A stretch of DNA of 64,000 nucleotides from Pantoea sp. alder81 (GCF_020179835.1 NZ_JAIUDA010000007.1:220959-284958); one strand, 5' to 3'. Shown: positions 30,801-45,590, counted from the stretch's first letter. The notes: generated by a model from the letters alone, not told the origin. Made by a program: numbers and translations.

Positions 30801-32589
30801 CAACATCTGTACCTTTAATCAGCGCGACATGATACGAAAGCAGCTGTAATGGCACCGTATAGAAGATCGGTGCAATCACCTCTTCTACGTGTGGCAGAGA
30901 GATGATTTTCATGCCATCGCTATCGGTGAAACCGGCATCCTGATCGGCAAACACGTACAGCAGACCGCCGCGCGCACGCACCTCTTCAATGTTGGATTTC
31001 AGCTTCTCCAGCAGCTCGTTGTTCGGCGCGACCACGATAACCGGCATATCGGCATCAATCAGCGCCAGCGGGCCGTGTTTGAGCTCTCCGGCCGCGTAGG
31101 CTTCTGCGTGGATATAGGAGATCTCTTTCAGCTTCAGCGCGCCTTCCATCGCAATCGGGTACTGATCGCCACGACCAAGGAACAACGCATGATGTTTGTC
31201 AGAGAAACCTTCCGCCAGGCTTTCAATCACTTTATCCTGCGCCAGCATCTGCTCAATTCGGCTCGGTAGGGCCTGCAACGCATGCACGATTTCGTGCTCG
31301 GTTTCCGGCTTCATGCCATGCAGACGACCCAGTTTCGCCACCAGCATCAGTAGAACCGCCAGCTGGGTGGTGAAGGCTTTGGTCGAGGCCACACCAATTT
31401 CGGTGCCGGCTTTGGTCATCAGCGCCAGATCGGACTCACGCACCAGCGAAGAGCCCGCAACGTTACAGATGGCCAGCGAACCGAGATAGCCGAGTTCTTT
31501 TGACAGACGCAGCGCAGCCAGCGTATCGGCGGTTTCACCCGATTGCGACAGGGTGATCAGCAGGCTGTTTTTGCGCACCGCGGATTTGCGATAGCGGAAT
31601 TCAGAGGCGATTTCCACATCACAAGGAAGGTTGGCCAGCGACTCAAACCAGTAACGCGATACCATGCCAGAGTTGTATGACGTGCCGCAGGCAATAATCT
31701 GGATGTGCTCAACCTTGCTCAGTAATTCTTCGGCATGGGGGCCCAGCTCGCTGAGATCGACCTGCCCGTGGTTAAAACGACCGGTAATGGTGTTTTTAAT
31801 CGCGTTTGGCTGCTCGTAGATCTCTTTCTGCATGTAGTGGCGATAGGTACCTTTATCACCGGCATCGTATTGCGCAGTAGATTCAATTTCCGCACGTTTG
31901 GCTGGCTTGCCATCACGATCGATGATAGTGACTTCACGGCGGGTGATTTCAGCGATATCGCCCTCTTCCAGATACATAAAGCGGCGGGTCACCGGCAGCA
32001 AGGCCAGCTGATCGGAAGCGATAAAGTTCTCACCTACACCACGGCCGATCACCAGCGGGCTGCCAGAGCGGGCGGCCACCAGCACGGACGGATCGCGGCT
32101 GTCCATGATCACCATGCCATAAGCACCGCGCAGTTGCGGGATCACGCGCAGTACCACTTCGCGCAATGTGCCGCCCTGTTTCTGCTCCCAGTGCACCAGA
32201 TGCGCCACCACTTCGGTGTCGGTTTCTGAGGCAAAGGTATAGCCGCGCTCAATCATCTGAGCACGCAGTGGCTCATGGTTCTCAATGATGCCGTTGTGCA
32301 CAATGATGATGTGCTCAGAGACATGCGGATGCGCATTCGCTTCTGATGGCTCACCGTGGGTTGCCCAACGAGTGTGAGCGATACCGGTGCCACCAATCAG
32401 CGGCTGCTGCTCTGCGGCTTCGGCCAGATTGGCCACTTTGCCGAGACGACGCAGACGCGTCATGTGCCCCTGACGATCCACCACTGCCAGACCCGCAGAG
32501 TCATAACCGCGATACTCAAGACGACGCAGACCTTCCAGCAGAATTTCTGCGATGTCACGCTGCGCTACTGCACCAACAATTCCACACAT
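30760..32589 (-). CDS. glmS: Glutamine:fructose-6-phosphate aminotransferase GlmS
   Basis: Makes glucosamine 6-phosphate from fructose 6-phosphate and glutamine, the first step to UDP-GlcNAc. The 609-residue protein begins with the catalytic Cys ([10 protein letters not shown]), has an N-terminal Ntn glutaminase domain (to about 240), then two SIS domains with [11 protein letters not shown] and SQSGETADT, and ends in [13 protein letters not shown]. It follows glmU in the same leftward transcript, but the gap contains an ERIC element. In relatives glmS is boosted by the small RNA GlmZ. Confidence 0.99.
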   Translation of the reverse strand: MCGIVGAVAQRDIAEILLEGLRRLEYRGYDSAGLAVVDRQGHMTRLRRLGKVANLAEAAEQQPLIGGTGIAHTRWATHGEPSEANAHPHVSEHIIIVHNGIIENHEPLRAQMIERGYTFASETDTEVVAHLVHWEQKQGGTLREVVLRVIPQLRGAYGMVIMDSRDPSVLVAARSGSPLVIGRGVGENFIASDQLALLPVTRRFMYLEEGDIAEITRREVTIIDRDGKPAKRAEIESTAQYDAGDKGTYRHYMQKEIYEQPNAIKNTITGRFNHGQVDLSELGPHAEELLSKVEHIQIIACGTSYNSGMVSRYWFESLANLPCDVEIASEFRYRKSAVRKNSLLITLSQSGETADTLAALRLSKELGYLGSLAICNVAGSSLVRESDLALMTKAGTEIGVASTKAFTTQLAVLLMLVAKLGRLHGMKPETEHEIVHALQALPSRIEQMLAQDKVIESLAEGFSDKHHALFLGRGDQYPIAMEGALKLKEISYIHAEAYAAGELKHGPLALIDADMPVIVVAPNNELLEKLKSNIEEVRARGGLLYVFADQDAGFTDSDGMKIISLPHVEEVIAPIFYTVPLQLLSYHVALIKGTDVDQPRNLAKSVTVE

Positions 32590-32672
32590 AATAGTTTCCT
32601 GACTTCATGGCTTTCGGCCATTGCGTTGTCTTCTGACCTGATTTCCCCGAGCCTTGTAGAGAGTGGGGGATC

Positions 32673-32795
32673 TACCCTTCATACTTCAAATTTCAGGTGC
32701 GTTGGCTACGTGCATTCACCCCAGTCACTAACTTCAGTAAGCTCCTGAGGATTCATGCACTTGCCGCCATCCTGAAACTCGAATTATTTTGGGTA
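32673..32795. repeat. ERIC element in the glmU-glmS gap
   Basis: A standard-length (123-base) ERIC: ends TACCCTTCATACTTCAAATT (32673-) and AATTATTTTGGGTA (ends 32795), core CCAGTCACTAACTTCAGTAAG. It is bordered by TA-type sequence and is transcribed between the two cistrons. Its core differs from the copy at 269-461 mainly by lacking the internal insertion. Confidence 0.9.
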
Positions 32796-32832
32796 TTTTT
32801 CTAACGGGCCGATCTTTGCCGGCCCTTAAAAT

Positions 32833-34203
32833 TTATTTTTTCTTCACCGGACGCTGCCAGCCAGACTTCTGATTCTGTTCTTTACGGTTGTAGACCAAAT
32901 CGGCGGCGGTGACATCTTTCATCACCGTGGTGCCTGCTGCAATGGTCGCGCCAGCTGCGATGGTGACCGGGGCCACCAGCTGGGTATCGGAACCGACAAA
33001 CACATTGTCGCCGATGATAGTTTTGAATTTGTTGGCGCCATCGTAGTTGCAGGTAATGGTGCCCGCTCCAATGTTTACGCCCGCACCAATTTCAGCATCG
33101 CCGAGGTAGGAGAGATGGCCTGCTTTAGAGCCTTTGCCCAGCGTGGCTTTTTTCATCTCTACGAAATTGCCCACGTGCGCCTCTTCCGCCAACTCGCTGC
33201 CAGGACGCAAACGTGCAAACGGCCCAACGGTGCAGGCAGCGGCTAAGGTGGCATCTTCGATCACCGAATAGGGACTGATTTCACAATCATCACCAATCAC
33301 GCTGTTTTTGATAATGCAGCCCGCGCCGATTTTCACGCGATCGCCCAGCGTCACCTTGCCTTCAATGATGACATTGGTATCGATCTCAACATCACGGCCG
33401 TGTGCCAGCGTACCGCGCAGATCAAAACGCGCCGGATCGCGCAGCATCACGCCTGCCAGTAGCAGCTTTTCGGCTTGCTCTGTTTGGTAAGCACGCTCCA
33501 GCGTGGCCAGTTGCAGGCGGTTATTCACGCCATCGGTTTCACTGATACGGGCAGGATGTACCGCGTTGATCACGCGACCTTCGTGATGCGCCATGGCGAT
33601 GATATCGGTGATATAAAACTCGCCCTGGGCATTGTTATTGTTGAGCTGCGCCAGCCAGCGTTTGAGATCGCCGCCGTTGGCAATCAGGATGCCGGTGTTA
33701 ATTTCCTGAATCTTTAGCTGTTCTGCTGAGGCATCTTTCTGCTCAATGATGCCGGTCACCGTGCCGTTTTCACGCACGATGCGGCCATAGCCGGTAGGAT
33801 TGTCTAACACCACGGTGAGCAAACCGATTCCACCTTCAGGTTTCGCTTCACGCAGACGCTGTAAAGTGGCTTGCGAGATCAGCGGCACATCGCCATACAG
33901 CATCAGGATGTCTTCGTCATCGGCAAAGAAAGGCGCTGCCTGCTGCATTGCATGGCCAGTACCGAGCTGTTCAGCTTGCAGTACCCAGTTCAGGGTGTTG
34001 TAGGCCAGTTTCTCTTGCAGCAGATCGCCGCCGTGACCGTACACCAGATGCACCTGCTGGGCGCCAAGGCCGGTCGCCGCATCAATCACATGCTGAACCA
34101 TCGGTTTGCCTGCCAGGGTGTGCAGTACTTTGGGCAGATCGGAATACATACGGGTGCCTTTGCCAGCGGCTAAAATCACCACACTCATTGCGCTTGTAGA
34201 CAT
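32833..34203 (-). CDS. glmU: Bifunctional GlcNAc-1-P uridylyltransferase / GlcN-1-P acetyltransferase GlmU
   Basis: Makes UDP-GlcNAc for peptidoglycan and LPS. The 456-residue protein has an N-terminal pyrophosphorylase domain ([18 protein letters not shown], residues about 11-28, with YGDVPL later) and a C-terminal left-handed beta-helix acetyltransferase domain (hexapeptide repeats from about 250; [14 protein letters not shown] near 380). It heads the glmUS transcript and runs leftward from the atp terminator. Confidence 0.98.
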   Translation of the reverse strand: MSTSAMSVVILAAGKGTRMYSDLPKVLHTLAGKPMVQHVIDAATGLGAQQVHLVYGHGGDLLQEKLAYNTLNWVLQAEQLGTGHAMQQAAPFFADDEDILMLYGDVPLISQATLQRLREAKPEGGIGLLTVVLDNPTGYGRIVRENGTVTGIIEQKDASAEQLKIQEINTGILIANGGDLKRWLAQLNNNNAQGEFYITDIIAMAHHEGRVINAVHPARISETDGVNNRLQLATLERAYQTEQAEKLLLAGVMLRDPARFDLRGTLAHGRDVEIDTNVIIEGKVTLGDRVKIGAGCIIKNSVIGDDCEISPYSVIEDATLAAACTVGPFARLRPGSELAEEAHVGNFVEMKKATLGKGSKAGHLSYLGDAEIGAGVNIGAGTITCNYDGANKFKTIIGDNVFVGSDTQLVAPVTIAAGATIAAGTTVMKDVTAADLVYNRKEQNQKSGWQRPVKKK

Positions 34204-34417
34204 AACTATCCTGACTCAATTTATCTTTCGAAAGTGTAAGGTTTACCCCTGAGATTACTACATTTTTCTCGGACCGAAATTAGCGGATAGCGATGAAAGG
34301 GTGATCGGGGATAAAACCTGTGCTGACCCAGCCATCGTCGATGCATTGTGCCGATGCAATCGGTCGGCTTAGCACGACAAAATCGTACTAAGTCGTCGCG
34401 GCGAGATTTATCGCAGA

Positions 34418-34447
34418 CAAAAAAAATGCCAACCCGAGGGCTGGCAT
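34418..34447 (-). terminator. atp operon terminator
   Basis: On the leftward strand ATGCCAGCCC and GGTTGGCAT (34426-34447) form the stem, followed by TTTTTTTT (34425-34418). It is 20 bases past the atpC stop codon. The rest of the 265-base gap to glmU should hold the glmU promoter, which I cannot place confidently. Confidence 0.92.
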
Positions 34448-34468
34448 TTCGTGACGCATAAAGCCTGA

Positions 34469-34888
34469 TTACATCGCTTTTTTGGTCAGCTCGATTACAC
34501 GCAGTTTCGCGATAGCTTTCGCCAGCTCCGCAGAGGCCTGAGCATAGTCCACGTCACCGTGGCTGCTGTTCATGTGCTCTTCTGCTTTGCGTTTCGCTTC
34601 CAGCGCGCGCGCTTCGTCAAGGTCTTCACCGCGAATTGCAGTGTCGGCCAGAACGGTAGTGCTACCCGGCTGTACTTCCAGCACGCCGCCAGAGAGGTAA
34701 ATATACTCCTCTTCGCCGTGCTGTTTCACGATGCGAATCATACCAGGCTTGATGGCTGTCAGCAGCGGGGCGTGGCCAGGGTAAATACCCAGCTCACCTT
34801 CGCTACCTGACACCTGGATACGCTCAACCAGACCGGAGAACATTTGCTGCTCCGCGCTGACAACGTCCAGATGATAAGTCATAGCCAT
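34469..34888 (-). CDS. atpC: ATP synthase F1 subunit epsilon
   Basis: A 139-residue rotor-stalk subunit: N-terminal beta sandwich (about 1-85, [16 protein letters not shown] at the start) and a C-terminal two-helix inhibitory domain ([16 protein letters not shown] onward). Last gene of atpIBEFHAGDC, 24 bases after atpD, followed by a strong terminator. Confidence 0.98.
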   Translation of the reverse strand: MAMTYHLDVVSAEQQMFSGLVERIQVSGSEGELGIYPGHAPLLTAIKPGMIRIVKQHGEEEYIYLSGGVLEVQPGSTTVLADTAIRGEDLDEARALEAKRKAEEHMNSSHGDVDYAQASAELAKAIAKLRVIELTKKAM

Positions 34889-34912
34889 ACTATTCCTCCT
34901 GGGAAACCGTTA

Positions 34913-36340
<1,428 letters not shown>

Positions 36341-37207
36341 TTAAACCGCGGAGGCTCCCGAGACGATCTCGGTAAGTTCCTGAGTGATGCTGGCCTGACG
36401 AGCTTTGTTGTAAACCAACTGCAGCTCTTTGATCAGGTTTCCGCCGTTATCGGTTGCAGCTTTCATCGCAACCATACGTGCGGCCTGCTCACTGGCCAGG
36501 TTTTCCACCACACCCTGATAAACCTGCGATTCGACATAACGACGCAGCAGGGTATCCAGCAGCGCTTTCGGATCGGGTTCGTACAGGTAATCCCAGGTCT
36601 TCGCCTTCATCTCTTCTTCACCTTCCGCTGGCGGTAACGGCAGCAGTTGGGTGATGGTCGGAGTCTGAGACATGGTGTTATTAAATTTGTTGCCGACGAT
36701 ATACAGCTTGTCGATGCGACCTTCATCATAGGCCTGCAACATCACTTTTACCGGGCCGATAAGATCAGACAGTGCAGGCTTATCGCCCATACCAGTGACC
36801 TGTGCCACGATGTTGCCACCGACAGAGCCGAAGAATGAATTACCTTTAGAACCGATAATCGCCAGATCGCTCTGCACGCCTTTATCGGACCAGGCCTTCA
36901 TATCTGCCAGCAATTTTTTGAACAGGTTAATGTTCAAACCACCACAAAGCCCGCGGTCAGTCGAAACGACCAGGTAGCCGACGCGCTTAACGTCACGCTC
37001 ATCCAGGTAAGGGTGCTTGTATTCCAGATTACCGAGAGCAAGGTGACCAATCACTTTGCGCATGGTATCTGCATACGGACGGCTGGCCGCCATGCGTTCC
37101 TGCGTTTTACGCATTTTGGAGGCGGCGACCATTTCCATCGCTTTGGTGATTTTCTGCGTATTTTTTACGCTTCCAATCTTACTACGTATTTCTTTTGCGC
37201 CGGCCAT
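36341..37207 (-). CDS. atpG: ATP synthase F1 subunit gamma
   Basis: The 288-residue central rotor shaft: long N- and C-terminal helices ([18 protein letters not shown] at the N-terminus; [18 protein letters not shown] at the C-terminus) around a Rossmann-like domain containing [11 protein letters not shown]. Length is one residue more than in E. coli. It lies between atpA and atpD. Confidence 0.98.
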   Translation of the reverse strand: MAGAKEIRSKIGSVKNTQKITKAMEMVAASKMRKTQERMAASRPYADTMRKVIGHLALGNLEYKHPYLDERDVKRVGYLVVSTDRGLCGGLNINLFKKLLADMKAWSDKGVQSDLAIIGSKGNSFFGSVGGNIVAQVTGMGDKPALSDLIGPVKVMLQAYDEGRIDKLYIVGNKFNNTMSQTPTITQLLPLPPAEGEEEMKAKTWDYLYEPDPKALLDTLLRRYVESQVYQGVVENLASEQAARMVAMKAATDNGGNLIKELQLVYNKARQASITQELTEIVSGASAV

Positions 37208-37259
37208 TAGCTTCTCCTCAAAGCCTTGCGGCCTGCCTTTTCAGACAAGCCGCCAGACA

Positions 37260-38801
37260 TTACCAGGACTGGGTTGCTTTAAACGTTTCGAGCAAGCTTT
37301 TCAGCTTCGCTTCGATGTCGTTATTAAAGTTGCCCGCTTGGTTGATTTCAGCCATCAGCTCAGCGTGGTCGCGATCCGCGAACGCCAGCAGAGCGGCTTC
37401 GAAGCTGCCGATTTTCGCCAGTTCAACGTCGTTCAGGAAGCCGCGTTCAGCAGCAAACAGCACCAGACCCTGTTGCGCGACAGACATCGGCGCATACTGT
37501 TTCTGTTTCAGGAGTTCGGTCACTTTCTGACCGTGGCTCAGCTGTTTACGCGTTGCATCATCCAGATCAGATGCGAACTGAGAGAACGCAGCCAGTTCAC
37601 GATACTGTGCCAGCGCGGTACGAATACCACCGGACAGTTTCTTGATGATCTTGGTTTGTGCAGCACCACCAACACGGGATACAGAGATACCCGGGTTAAC
37701 GGCTGGACGAATACCGGAGTTGAACAGGTTTGATTCCAGGAAGATCTGACCATCAGTAATCGAAATTACGTTGGTCGGAACGAACGCAGAAACGTCACCC
37801 GCCTGAGTTTCGATGATTGGCAGCGCGGTCAGAGAACCGGTCTGGCCTTTCACTTCACCGTTGGTGAAGCGCTCAACGTAGTCAGCGCTAACGCGTGATG
37901 CACGCTCCAGCAGACGAGAGTGGAGATAGAACACGTCGCCTGGGAATGCTTCACGACCTGGTGGACGGCGCAGCAGCAGTGAAATCTGACGGTAAGCGAT
38001 AGCCTGCTTAGACAGGTCATCGTACACGATCAGCGCATCTTCACCGCGGTCACGGAAGTACTCACCCATCGCACAACCAGCGTACGGTGACAGGTACTGC
38101 AGTGCTGCAGACTCAGAAGCAGAAGCCACAACCACGATGGTGTTAGCCAGCGCGCCGTGCTCTTCCAGCTTACGTACCACGTTAGAAATGGTTGACGCTT
38201 TCTGGCCAATCGCAACGTAGACACACTTGATGCCTGAATCGCGCTGGTTGATGATGGCGTCGATTGCCATTGCGGTTTTACCGGTCTGACGGTCACCGAT
38301 GATCAGCTCACGCTGGCCACGGCCGATTGGAATCATCGCATCGACAGATTTGTAACCGGTCTGAACAGGCTGGTCTACTGACTGACGGTCGATAACGCCC
38401 GGTGCAATCACTTCAACAGGCGAGAAGCCGTCGTTGTCGATTGCGCCTTTACCGTCGATCGGTGCACCCAGGGTGTTCACCACACGGCCCAGCAGGCCAC
38501 GGCCAACTGGAACTTCAAGAATACGGCCAGTACATTTAACCTTCATGCCTTCGGCGAGGTCAGCGTACGGGCCCATCACTACTGCACCAACCGAGTCACG
38601 CTCGAGGTTCAGTGCGATAGCGTAACGGTTACCCGGCAGGGCAATCATCTCACCCTGCATGACATCGGCCAGGCCGTGTACGCGGATGATACCGTCACTT
38701 ACAGAAACAATAGTACCTTCGTTGTGAGCTTCGCTCACCACATTGAACTGAGCAATGCGCTGCTTGATCAGTTCGCTGATTTCGGTGGAATTCAGTTGCA
38801 T
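37260..38801 (-). CDS. atpA: ATP synthase F1 subunit alpha
   Basis: The 513-residue regulatory subunit of the alpha3beta3 hexamer. Walker A is GDRQTGKT (169-176); the arginine finger lies in the SRVGGAAQ segment. It begins [19 protein letters not shown], the stator-delta binding helix. Same length as in E. coli; 14 bases after atpH. Confidence 0.99.
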   Translation of the reverse strand: MQLNSTEISELIKQRIAQFNVVSEAHNEGTIVSVSDGIIRVHGLADVMQGEMIALPGNRYAIALNLERDSVGAVVMGPYADLAEGMKVKCTGRILEVPVGRGLLGRVVNTLGAPIDGKGAIDNDGFSPVEVIAPGVIDRQSVDQPVQTGYKSVDAMIPIGRGQRELIIGDRQTGKTAMAIDAIINQRDSGIKCVYVAIGQKASTISNVVRKLEEHGALANTIVVVASASESAALQYLSPYAGCAMGEYFRDRGEDALIVYDDLSKQAIAYRQISLLLRRPPGREAFPGDVFYLHSRLLERASRVSADYVERFTNGEVKGQTGSLTALPIIETQAGDVSAFVPTNVISITDGQIFLESNLFNSGIRPAVNPGISVSRVGGAAQTKIIKKLSGGIRTALAQYRELAAFSQFASDLDDATRKQLSHGQKVTELLKQKQYAPMSVAQQGLVLFAAERGFLNDVELAKIGSFEAALLAFADRDHAELMAEINQAGNFNNDIEAKLKSLLETFKATQSW

Positions 38802-38815
38802 ATGCTCCAGTCCCC

Positions 38816-39349
38816 TTAAGACTGCAAGACGTCTGCCAGACGATCAAGACGGCCGCGTACGCTGCCATCTATCACAAGGTCACCCGCACGGATAACCACA
38901 CCTGCCATTACAGACTTGTCAATTTTGCAATTCAGCTTAACTTTGCGTGACAGACGTTTTTCCATCGCGGCGCTGATTTTACTCAGCTGGCTGTCACTCA
39001 GGGTACTGGCAGAAATCACATCCACTTCGGCGGTCGCTTCATAAGCGTCACGCAGTTGGATGTACTGTTCCAGTACCGCTGGAAGTGCTGTCAAACGTCC
39101 GTTTTCCGCCATTACCTTAATCAGGTTCTGAGCGGGTTCATCAAGTTGATCGCCACAAACCGCGTTGAAAGAGGCAGACAAAGCTTCCGGCGCGATTGCA
39201 CCGGAAAGAAGATCTGCCATCTGTTCGTTACGAGCCACTTCTGCGGCGAACGCCAGCATACTCTGCCAGCGATCGATACTTTGATGCTCAACAGCAAAGT
39301 CAAAAGCTGCTTTGGCGTAGGGGCGAGCTACAGTAATCAGATCAGACAT
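38816..39349 (-). CDS. atpH: ATP synthase F1 subunit delta
   Basis: A 177-residue stator protein that holds the top of F1 to the b dimer. The N-terminal helical bundle ([16 protein letters not shown]) and the C-terminal [19 protein letters not shown] segment are standard family marks. It follows atpF by 14 bases. Confidence 0.98.
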   Translation of the reverse strand: MSDLITVARPYAKAAFDFAVEHQSIDRWQSMLAFAAEVARNEQMADLLSGAIAPEALSASFNAVCGDQLDEPAQNLIKVMAENGRLTALPAVLEQYIQLRDAYEATAEVDVISASTLSDSQLSKISAAMEKRLSRKVKLNCKIDKSVMAGVVIRAGDLVIDGSVRGRLDRLADVLQS

Positions 39350-39363
39350 CAGCCCCTCCCTCC

Positions 39364-39834
39364 TTACAGTTCAGCGACCAGTTTATCAACGATGTCGCTG
39401 TTAGCAGCTTCATCCACGGAACGTTCGATGATTTTCTCGGCGCCAGCTAATGCCAGCAACGCGACTTGCTTACGCAGCTCTTCACGGGCACGTGAACGCT
39501 CGGCTTCGATTTCTGCCTGCGCTTGTGCCACGATGCGGTTACGTTCAGTCTCAGCTTCGGTTTTCGCTTCGTCCAGAATCTGGGCACGGCGTTTGTTCGC
39601 CTGCTCGATAATGACCTGAGCGTCTTCTTTCGCTTTTTTCAGCTGGTCGGTCGCATTGGCCTGCGCGAGATCTAAATCTTTCTTCGCGCGCTCAGCAGAA
39701 GCAAGGCCATCAGCAATTTCTTTCTGGCGCTTCTCGATGGCAGCCATAATCGGCGGCCATACGTACTTCATGCAGAACGCGACAAACAGAATGAACGCGA
39801 TGGCCTGGCCGAGGATTGTTGCATTAATGTTCAC
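39364..39834 (-). CDS. atpF: ATP synthase Fo subunit b
   Basis: A 156-residue peripheral stalk: one N-terminal membrane helix ([20 protein letters not shown]) then a long charged coiled coil rich in Ala, Glu, Lys and Arg to the end. Works as a dimer linking subunit a to delta. Length equals E. coli AtpF. Confidence 0.98.
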   Translation of the reverse strand: MNINATILGQAIAFILFVAFCMKYVWPPIMAAIEKRQKEIADGLASAERAKKDLDLAQANATDQLKKAKEDAQVIIEQANKRRAQILDEAKTEAETERNRIVAQAQAEIEAERSRAREELRKQVALLALAGAEKIIERSVDEAANSDIVDKLVAEL

Positions 39835-39858
39835 AGCACAATGCCTCTTATTAAGTTA

Positions 39859-40203
<345 letters not shown>

Positions 40204-40231
40204 TTAAAAGCTTAGTGTTGAGATAAAAAAA

Positions 40232-41439
<1,208 letters not shown>

Positions 41440-41531
41440 GGCGTTGAACTCTCCTGCCCCCGAACGGGGTATGTCGCGTGTCGTATAAGACTGCCTTTAC
41501 TCATTTGAGTCAAGCAGCAAAAGCCGTGCAA

Positions 41532-41559
41532 ATTATACGGGCGTCACCTGCGATTTCAA
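41532..41559 (-). promoter_or_regulatory. atp operon promoter
   Basis: On the leftward strand TTGAAA (41559-41554), 16-base spacer, TATAAT (41537-41532). It gives a leader of about 85 bases before atpI, which holds a small hairpin (CCCCCGAACGGGG). Position and a perfect -10 make it the main promoter candidate. Confidence 0.75.
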
Positions 41560-42153
41560 TCGGTAAGTAGCGAAAAGGTGAACAATTATTTAAATTTCTT
41601 TCTGGAGGGCTATTTTTCAAAACATCACCTTCCACTATGGCTCAGCTAAATCTCTGAAATTGCCGAGTTGGCTTGCTTTTAAAGCGTGCTTCAGATCACA
41701 TTATAGGCAATGCACTGGTGGATGAATTTGTTTTAAGCATGAATTTTCAGATTTCAAAAGTGACTAAAGCTGTTTTTTATCATCATGATATAAATATCCA
41801 TCCAGCATCAGGTTATGATTTTCGATAAAAACACTCTATTGACATCATACGCCGCAATAAAAACGTAAAACTGATATTACGCACGCCGATTTATTGCAGA
41901 GTTATATTTTCCGGCGTGACTATTTGCGCAAGTAAATACAGCCAATAAAGTGATCTAAGTGATAATGAAATGTGAAATGTTCGTTAAATGTAACAGAGCT
42001 TTTCGGATAATTTCCGTGGCGGTTGTTAACCGACTCACCCTGCCCTACCGAATTAAAGCTTTTGACTAAAAGTGTTCAACTGCTGCTTTTTTATTCAGCA
42101 AAATTTCACTGACTAAAGGTGCGGCGGGGGTTAAATCCGCACCTTTAATGTGG
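41560..42153. other. AT-rich gap between rsmG and the atp promoter
   Basis: About 590 bases without a convincing reading frame, distinctly AT-rich. It contains a second possible leftward -10 (TATAAT in CCTATAATGTGATC, near 41700) without a good -35. E. coli has a gap of similar size at this place. I see no repeat or RNA gene in it. Confidence 0.5.
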
Positions 42154-42771
42154 CTACTGGCGGGACAACACCACTAAATGACGCTCGCCATCCAGTTCTG
42201 GCACATGCAGTGATTCAATCTTCTCCACCACAAAGCCCGCTGGCAAGGCTGTAATTTCATCATCCGGACGCACACCTTTCAGCGCGTAGAAGCGACCTGA
42301 GGTGCCAGGCAAGTGGTGACACCAGTTCAGCATGTCTTCCAGTGAAGCAAAAGCACGGCTGATAACGCCATCGAACGGTGGCTCTGCGGGGAAATCTTCC
42401 ACACGGCTCTGCACCGGAGTGATGTTAGTGAGTCCTAACTCATGCTGTACCTGACGCAGGAATCGAATGCGTTTACCCAGGCTATCCAGCAGCGTGAAAT
42501 GCGATTCTGGACGCACAATTGCCAGTGGAATTCCCGGTAATCCAGGCCCAGTCCCTACATCAATAAAGCGCTCGCCCTGTAAATGCGGTTCTACCACGAC
42601 GCTATCCAGAATATGGCGCACCAGCATCTGTTGGGGATCGCGTACCGAAGTCAGGTTATAAGCCTTGTTCCACTTGTGCAGCAATTCAACATAGCCAACC
42701 AGCTGCTGTTTTTGTTGATCGGTAAGGGAAATATTTGCCGCGTCGAGCAGCCGGGAGAGTTTGTTAATCAC
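42154..42771 (-). CDS. rsmG: 16S rRNA (guanine-527-N7) methyltransferase RsmG
   Basis: A 205-residue SAM-dependent methyltransferase for G527 of 16S rRNA. SAM motif I is [35 protein letters not shown] and [11 protein letters not shown] are family signatures. The start is a GTG (42771). Loss of this gene gives low-level streptomycin resistance in relatives. It follows mnmG by 47 bases in the same leftward unit. Confidence 0.97.
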   Translation of the reverse strand: MINKLSRLLDAANISLTDQQKQQLVGYVELLHKWNKAYNLTSVRDPQQMLVRHILDSVVVEPHLQGERFIDVGTGPGLPGIPLAIVRPESHFTLLDSLGKRIRFLRQVQHELGLTNITPVQSRVEDFPAEPPFDGVISRAFASLEDMLNWCHHLPGTSGRFYALKGVRPDDEITALPAGFVVEKIESLHVPELDGERHLVVLSRQ

Positions 42772-42818
42772 AAGGAAAATTCCATTAACGGGGGCGAGTG
42801 ACCTCGCCCCAGGGTCGA

Positions 42819-44708
42819 TCAGGCACTTTTACGCAGCAGGCCCTGTTTTTTCAGGTAAATCAGCAGAATGGAGATCGCTGCTGGGGTAATACCTGAAATA
42901 CGCGAGGCCTGCCCGATGGAGGTAGGTTTATGATCGTTAAGTTTGGCGATCACTTCATTCGACAAGCCATTAACCTGACGATAGTCGAGATCGGTGGGCA
43001 GCAAGGTGTTTTCATTGCGCTGCTGGCGATCAATCTCTTCCTGCTGGCGTGCAATATAACCTTCATACTTCACCTGAATCTCAACCTGCTCTGCAGATTG
43101 CTCATCAGCTAATGCCGGGCCATAACTCGGCAACGTCATCAGTAGTTCGTAGGTCATTTCCGGGCGGCGCAGCAGATCTTCAGCGCTGGCTTCTTTGGTG
43201 AGCGGCGCACTGATCACGCTATTCACTTCATCCACGTTGTCTGATTTCGGGTGTACCCACAGTTCACGCAGGCGCTGACGCTCTTGTTCAATCGCTTCCA
43301 GCTTCTGGTTATAACGCGCCCAACGGGCGTCATCGACCAGACCCAGCTCGCGGCCTTTTTCTGTTAAACGCAGATCGGCGTTATCTTCACGCAGCATCAA
43401 ACGGTATTCCGCGCGTGAGGTGAACATGCGGTACGGTTCTTTGGTGCCGAGCGTACAGAGATCGTCAACCAGCACACCCAGATAGGCTTGATCGCGACGT
43501 GGCGCCCAACCTTCTTTGTCCGCCGAAGCGCGTGCGGCGTTCAAACCGGCCAACAGACCTTGCGCCGCGGCCTCTTCATAACCGGTGGTGCCGTTGATCT
43601 GGCCGGCAAAGAACAGGCCGTGGATAAATTTGCTTTCCAGCGTTGGCTTCAGATCGCGTGGATCGAAGAAATCGTACTCGATGGCATAGCCAGGACGGAT
43701 AATCTTCGCGTTCTCCAGCCCTTTCATCGAGCGGACGATCTGCATCTGCACGTCAAACGGCAGGCTGGTAGAGATACCGTTCGGGTAAATTTCATTGCTG
43801 GTCAGCCCTTCCGGTTCAAGGAAGATCTGATGAGCATTACGATCGGCAAAGCGCATCACTTTGTCTTCGATCGATGGGCAGTAACGTGGTCCGATCCCTT
43901 CGATGATCCCGGCATACATTGGGCTACGATCGAGGTTATTGCGGATCACATCATGCGTTTGTTCGTTGGTATGGGTGATCCAGCACGGCACTTGTTGCGG
44001 GTGCTGTGAAACATTGCCCATAAACGAGAACACTGGCATTGGCGTATCGCCATGCTGCGGTGACAACACCGAAAAATCGATGGTGCGTGCGTCAATACGC
44101 GGTGGCGTCCCGGTTTTTAGGCGATTTACACGCAGCGGCAAAGCACGCAGACGTTTAGCCAATGGAATGGATGGCGGATCGCCTGCACGACCACCGCTGT
44201 AGTTATCCAGACCAATATGGATTTTGCCGTCGAGGAATGTCCCGACCGTCAGCACCACGGTTTTTGCACGGAACTTCAGCCCCATCTGGGTCACAGCACC
44301 GACCACGCGATCGTTTTCCACAATCAGATCGTCAACCGCCTGCTGGAAGATCATCAGGTTCGGCTGGTTCTCCAACGCGGTGCGTACCGCCTGGCGATAC
44401 AGTACACGGTCTGCCTGAGCACGGGTTGCTCGCACGGCAGGGCCTTTGCTTGCGTTTAGTATCCTAAACTGAATGCCGGCCTGGTCAATTGCGGTAGCCA
44501 TCAGGCCGCCTAAGGCATCCACTTCCTTCACCAGATGTCCCTTGCCGATACCACCGATCGCCGGGTTGCAGGACATTTGTCCAAGCGTATCAATGTTATG
44601 GGTGAGTAACAGCGTTTGCTGACCCATTCGAGCAGCGGCCATCGCGGCTTCTGTGCCCGCATGACCACCACCAATTACGATGACGTCAAAAGGATCTGGA
44701 TAAAACAT
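42819..44708 (-). CDS. mnmG: tRNA uridine-5-carboxymethylaminomethyl modification enzyme MnmG
   Basis: The FAD partner of MnmE in cmnm5U34 synthesis. The 629-residue protein has a Rossmann FAD motif [12 protein letters not shown] (about 11-22), the family signatures [12 protein letters not shown] and [14 protein letters not shown], and the helical C-terminal domain that binds MnmE. Length matches E. coli MnmG. It directly flanks oriC, transcribed away from it, as in E. coli where its transcription influences initiation. Confidence 0.98.
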   Translation of the reverse strand: MFYPDPFDVIVIGGGHAGTEAAMAAARMGQQTLLLTHNIDTLGQMSCNPAIGGIGKGHLVKEVDALGGLMATAIDQAGIQFRILNASKGPAVRATRAQADRVLYRQAVRTALENQPNLMIFQQAVDDLIVENDRVVGAVTQMGLKFRAKTVVLTVGTFLDGKIHIGLDNYSGGRAGDPPSIPLAKRLRALPLRVNRLKTGTPPRIDARTIDFSVLSPQHGDTPMPVFSFMGNVSQHPQQVPCWITHTNEQTHDVIRNNLDRSPMYAGIIEGIGPRYCPSIEDKVMRFADRNAHQIFLEPEGLTSNEIYPNGISTSLPFDVQMQIVRSMKGLENAKIIRPGYAIEYDFFDPRDLKPTLESKFIHGLFFAGQINGTTGYEEAAAQGLLAGLNAARASADKEGWAPRRDQAYLGVLVDDLCTLGTKEPYRMFTSRAEYRLMLREDNADLRLTEKGRELGLVDDARWARYNQKLEAIEQERQRLRELWVHPKSDNVDEVNSVISAPLTKEASAEDLLRRPEMTYELLMTLPSYGPALADEQSAEQVEIQVKYEGYIARQQEEIDRQQRNENTLLPTDLDYRQVNGLSNEVIAKLNDHKPTSIGQASRISGITPAAISILLIYLKKQGLLRKSA

Positions 44709-44794
44709 GAAGTGGGTCCTCGTTAGTGTTCGGACAGGGATCGTTGCCCTGGGCGGTGGATTCTACTGAAATTCTGTGAGCGGCGATAGTCGCG

Positions 44795-45066
44795 GGATCC
44801 GATGGTTTAAAAGAAAGGATCTTTATTCTTTTATATGATCTTCCTATTAGATCTCTTATTAGGATCGCGATGATCTGTTGATAACCCTGAAAAGCCGTGT
44901 AATTACAGAAGATTAATGAGGATCATTAGCTGTTAGTGATCGGTGATCCTGATCCGTATAAGCTGGGATCAAAATGGCTACTTATGCACAGGTGAAAAAA
45001 GCATCACGGGTTGTTATTGGGATAACTACCGGTTATACGCACGTTTGAGGCTATGTTATCCACAGA
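44795..45066. other. Chromosomal replication origin oriC
   Basis: Lies between mnmG and mioC. The unwinding element has GATC-headed AT-rich 13-mers at 44796 (GATCCGATGGTTT), 44818 (GATCTTTATTCTT), 44837 (GATCTTCCTATTA) and 44850 (GATCTCTTATTAG). DnaA boxes by position: R1 TGTTGATAA (44876-44884, one mismatch), R2 TTATGCACA (44982-44990), R3 TTGGGATAA (45017-45025), and a perfect R4 TTATCCACA (45056-45064). GATC sites are dense, as expected for SeqA/Dam control. TCGGTGATCCTG and CCGTATAAGCTGGGATCA match E. coli oriC. Confidence 0.97.
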
Positions 45067-45149
45067 TAGCCGCGTAAAAAAAACAATAAAACAGCGTAAT
45101 AAACTGGGGATCGTTCACTTTTCCCGATCCCCAACCGGCAAAGATCGTC

Positions 45150-45590
45150 TTAAATCTGCGTTTTCCAGGTCTCGACCCAGACTTCTGCCGGATCTTCAGG
45201 AATCTCATGTTCGAGAACGTCGATCTCAAGGCGATCGCCAATACGTTTGGCACCTAACTGGTTAAGTTGATCTTCCAGCAGCTTAATGGCCCCGCAGAAA
45301 AGGTCGTATTCATGGTTGCCGATACCCACTGCGCCATAGCGCACACCGGAAAGGTCCGGCTGCGTCTCCTGCAATGCTTCATATAAAGGAAGCAGATTGT
45401 CTGGCAGTTCGCCGGCACCGTGCGTGGAAGTCACAATCAGCCAGATGCCTTCCTGCGGCAGCTCTTCCAGCTCTGGCCCGTGCAGCACCTCGGTTGAAAA
45501 GCCCGCTTCCTGCAGTTTTGCTTCCAGATGTTCGGCGACGTATTCGGCGCTGCCAAGGGTACTGCCACTGATTAAGGTAATATCGGCCAT
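45150..45590 (-). CDS. mioC: Flavodoxin-like protein MioC
   Basis: A 146-residue FMN-binding flavodoxin-fold protein; the phosphate loop is ISGSTLGSAEYVAEHL and a second FMN loop is TSTHGAGELPDN. Family knowledge: MioC is required for biotin synthase activity in vitro in E. coli, and its leftward transcription enters oriC. I start at MADITLISG (45590), preceded by GGAGAGCATC. Right of oriC, head-on to it. Confidence 0.96.
   Translation of the reverse strand: MADITLISGSTLGSAEYVAEHLEAKLQEAGFSTEVLHGPELEELPQEGIWLIVTSTHGAGELPDNLLPLYEALQETQPDLSGVRYGAVGIGNHEYDLFCGAIKLLEDQLNQLGAKRIGDRLEIDVLEHEIPEDPAEVWVETWKTQI

Noticed and set aside
41560..42153. A hidden small gene or RNA in the AT-rich gap before the atp promoter
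   Set aside because: No reading frame with a ribosome site and no stable hairpin with a T-run; the gap length resembles that of E. coli.
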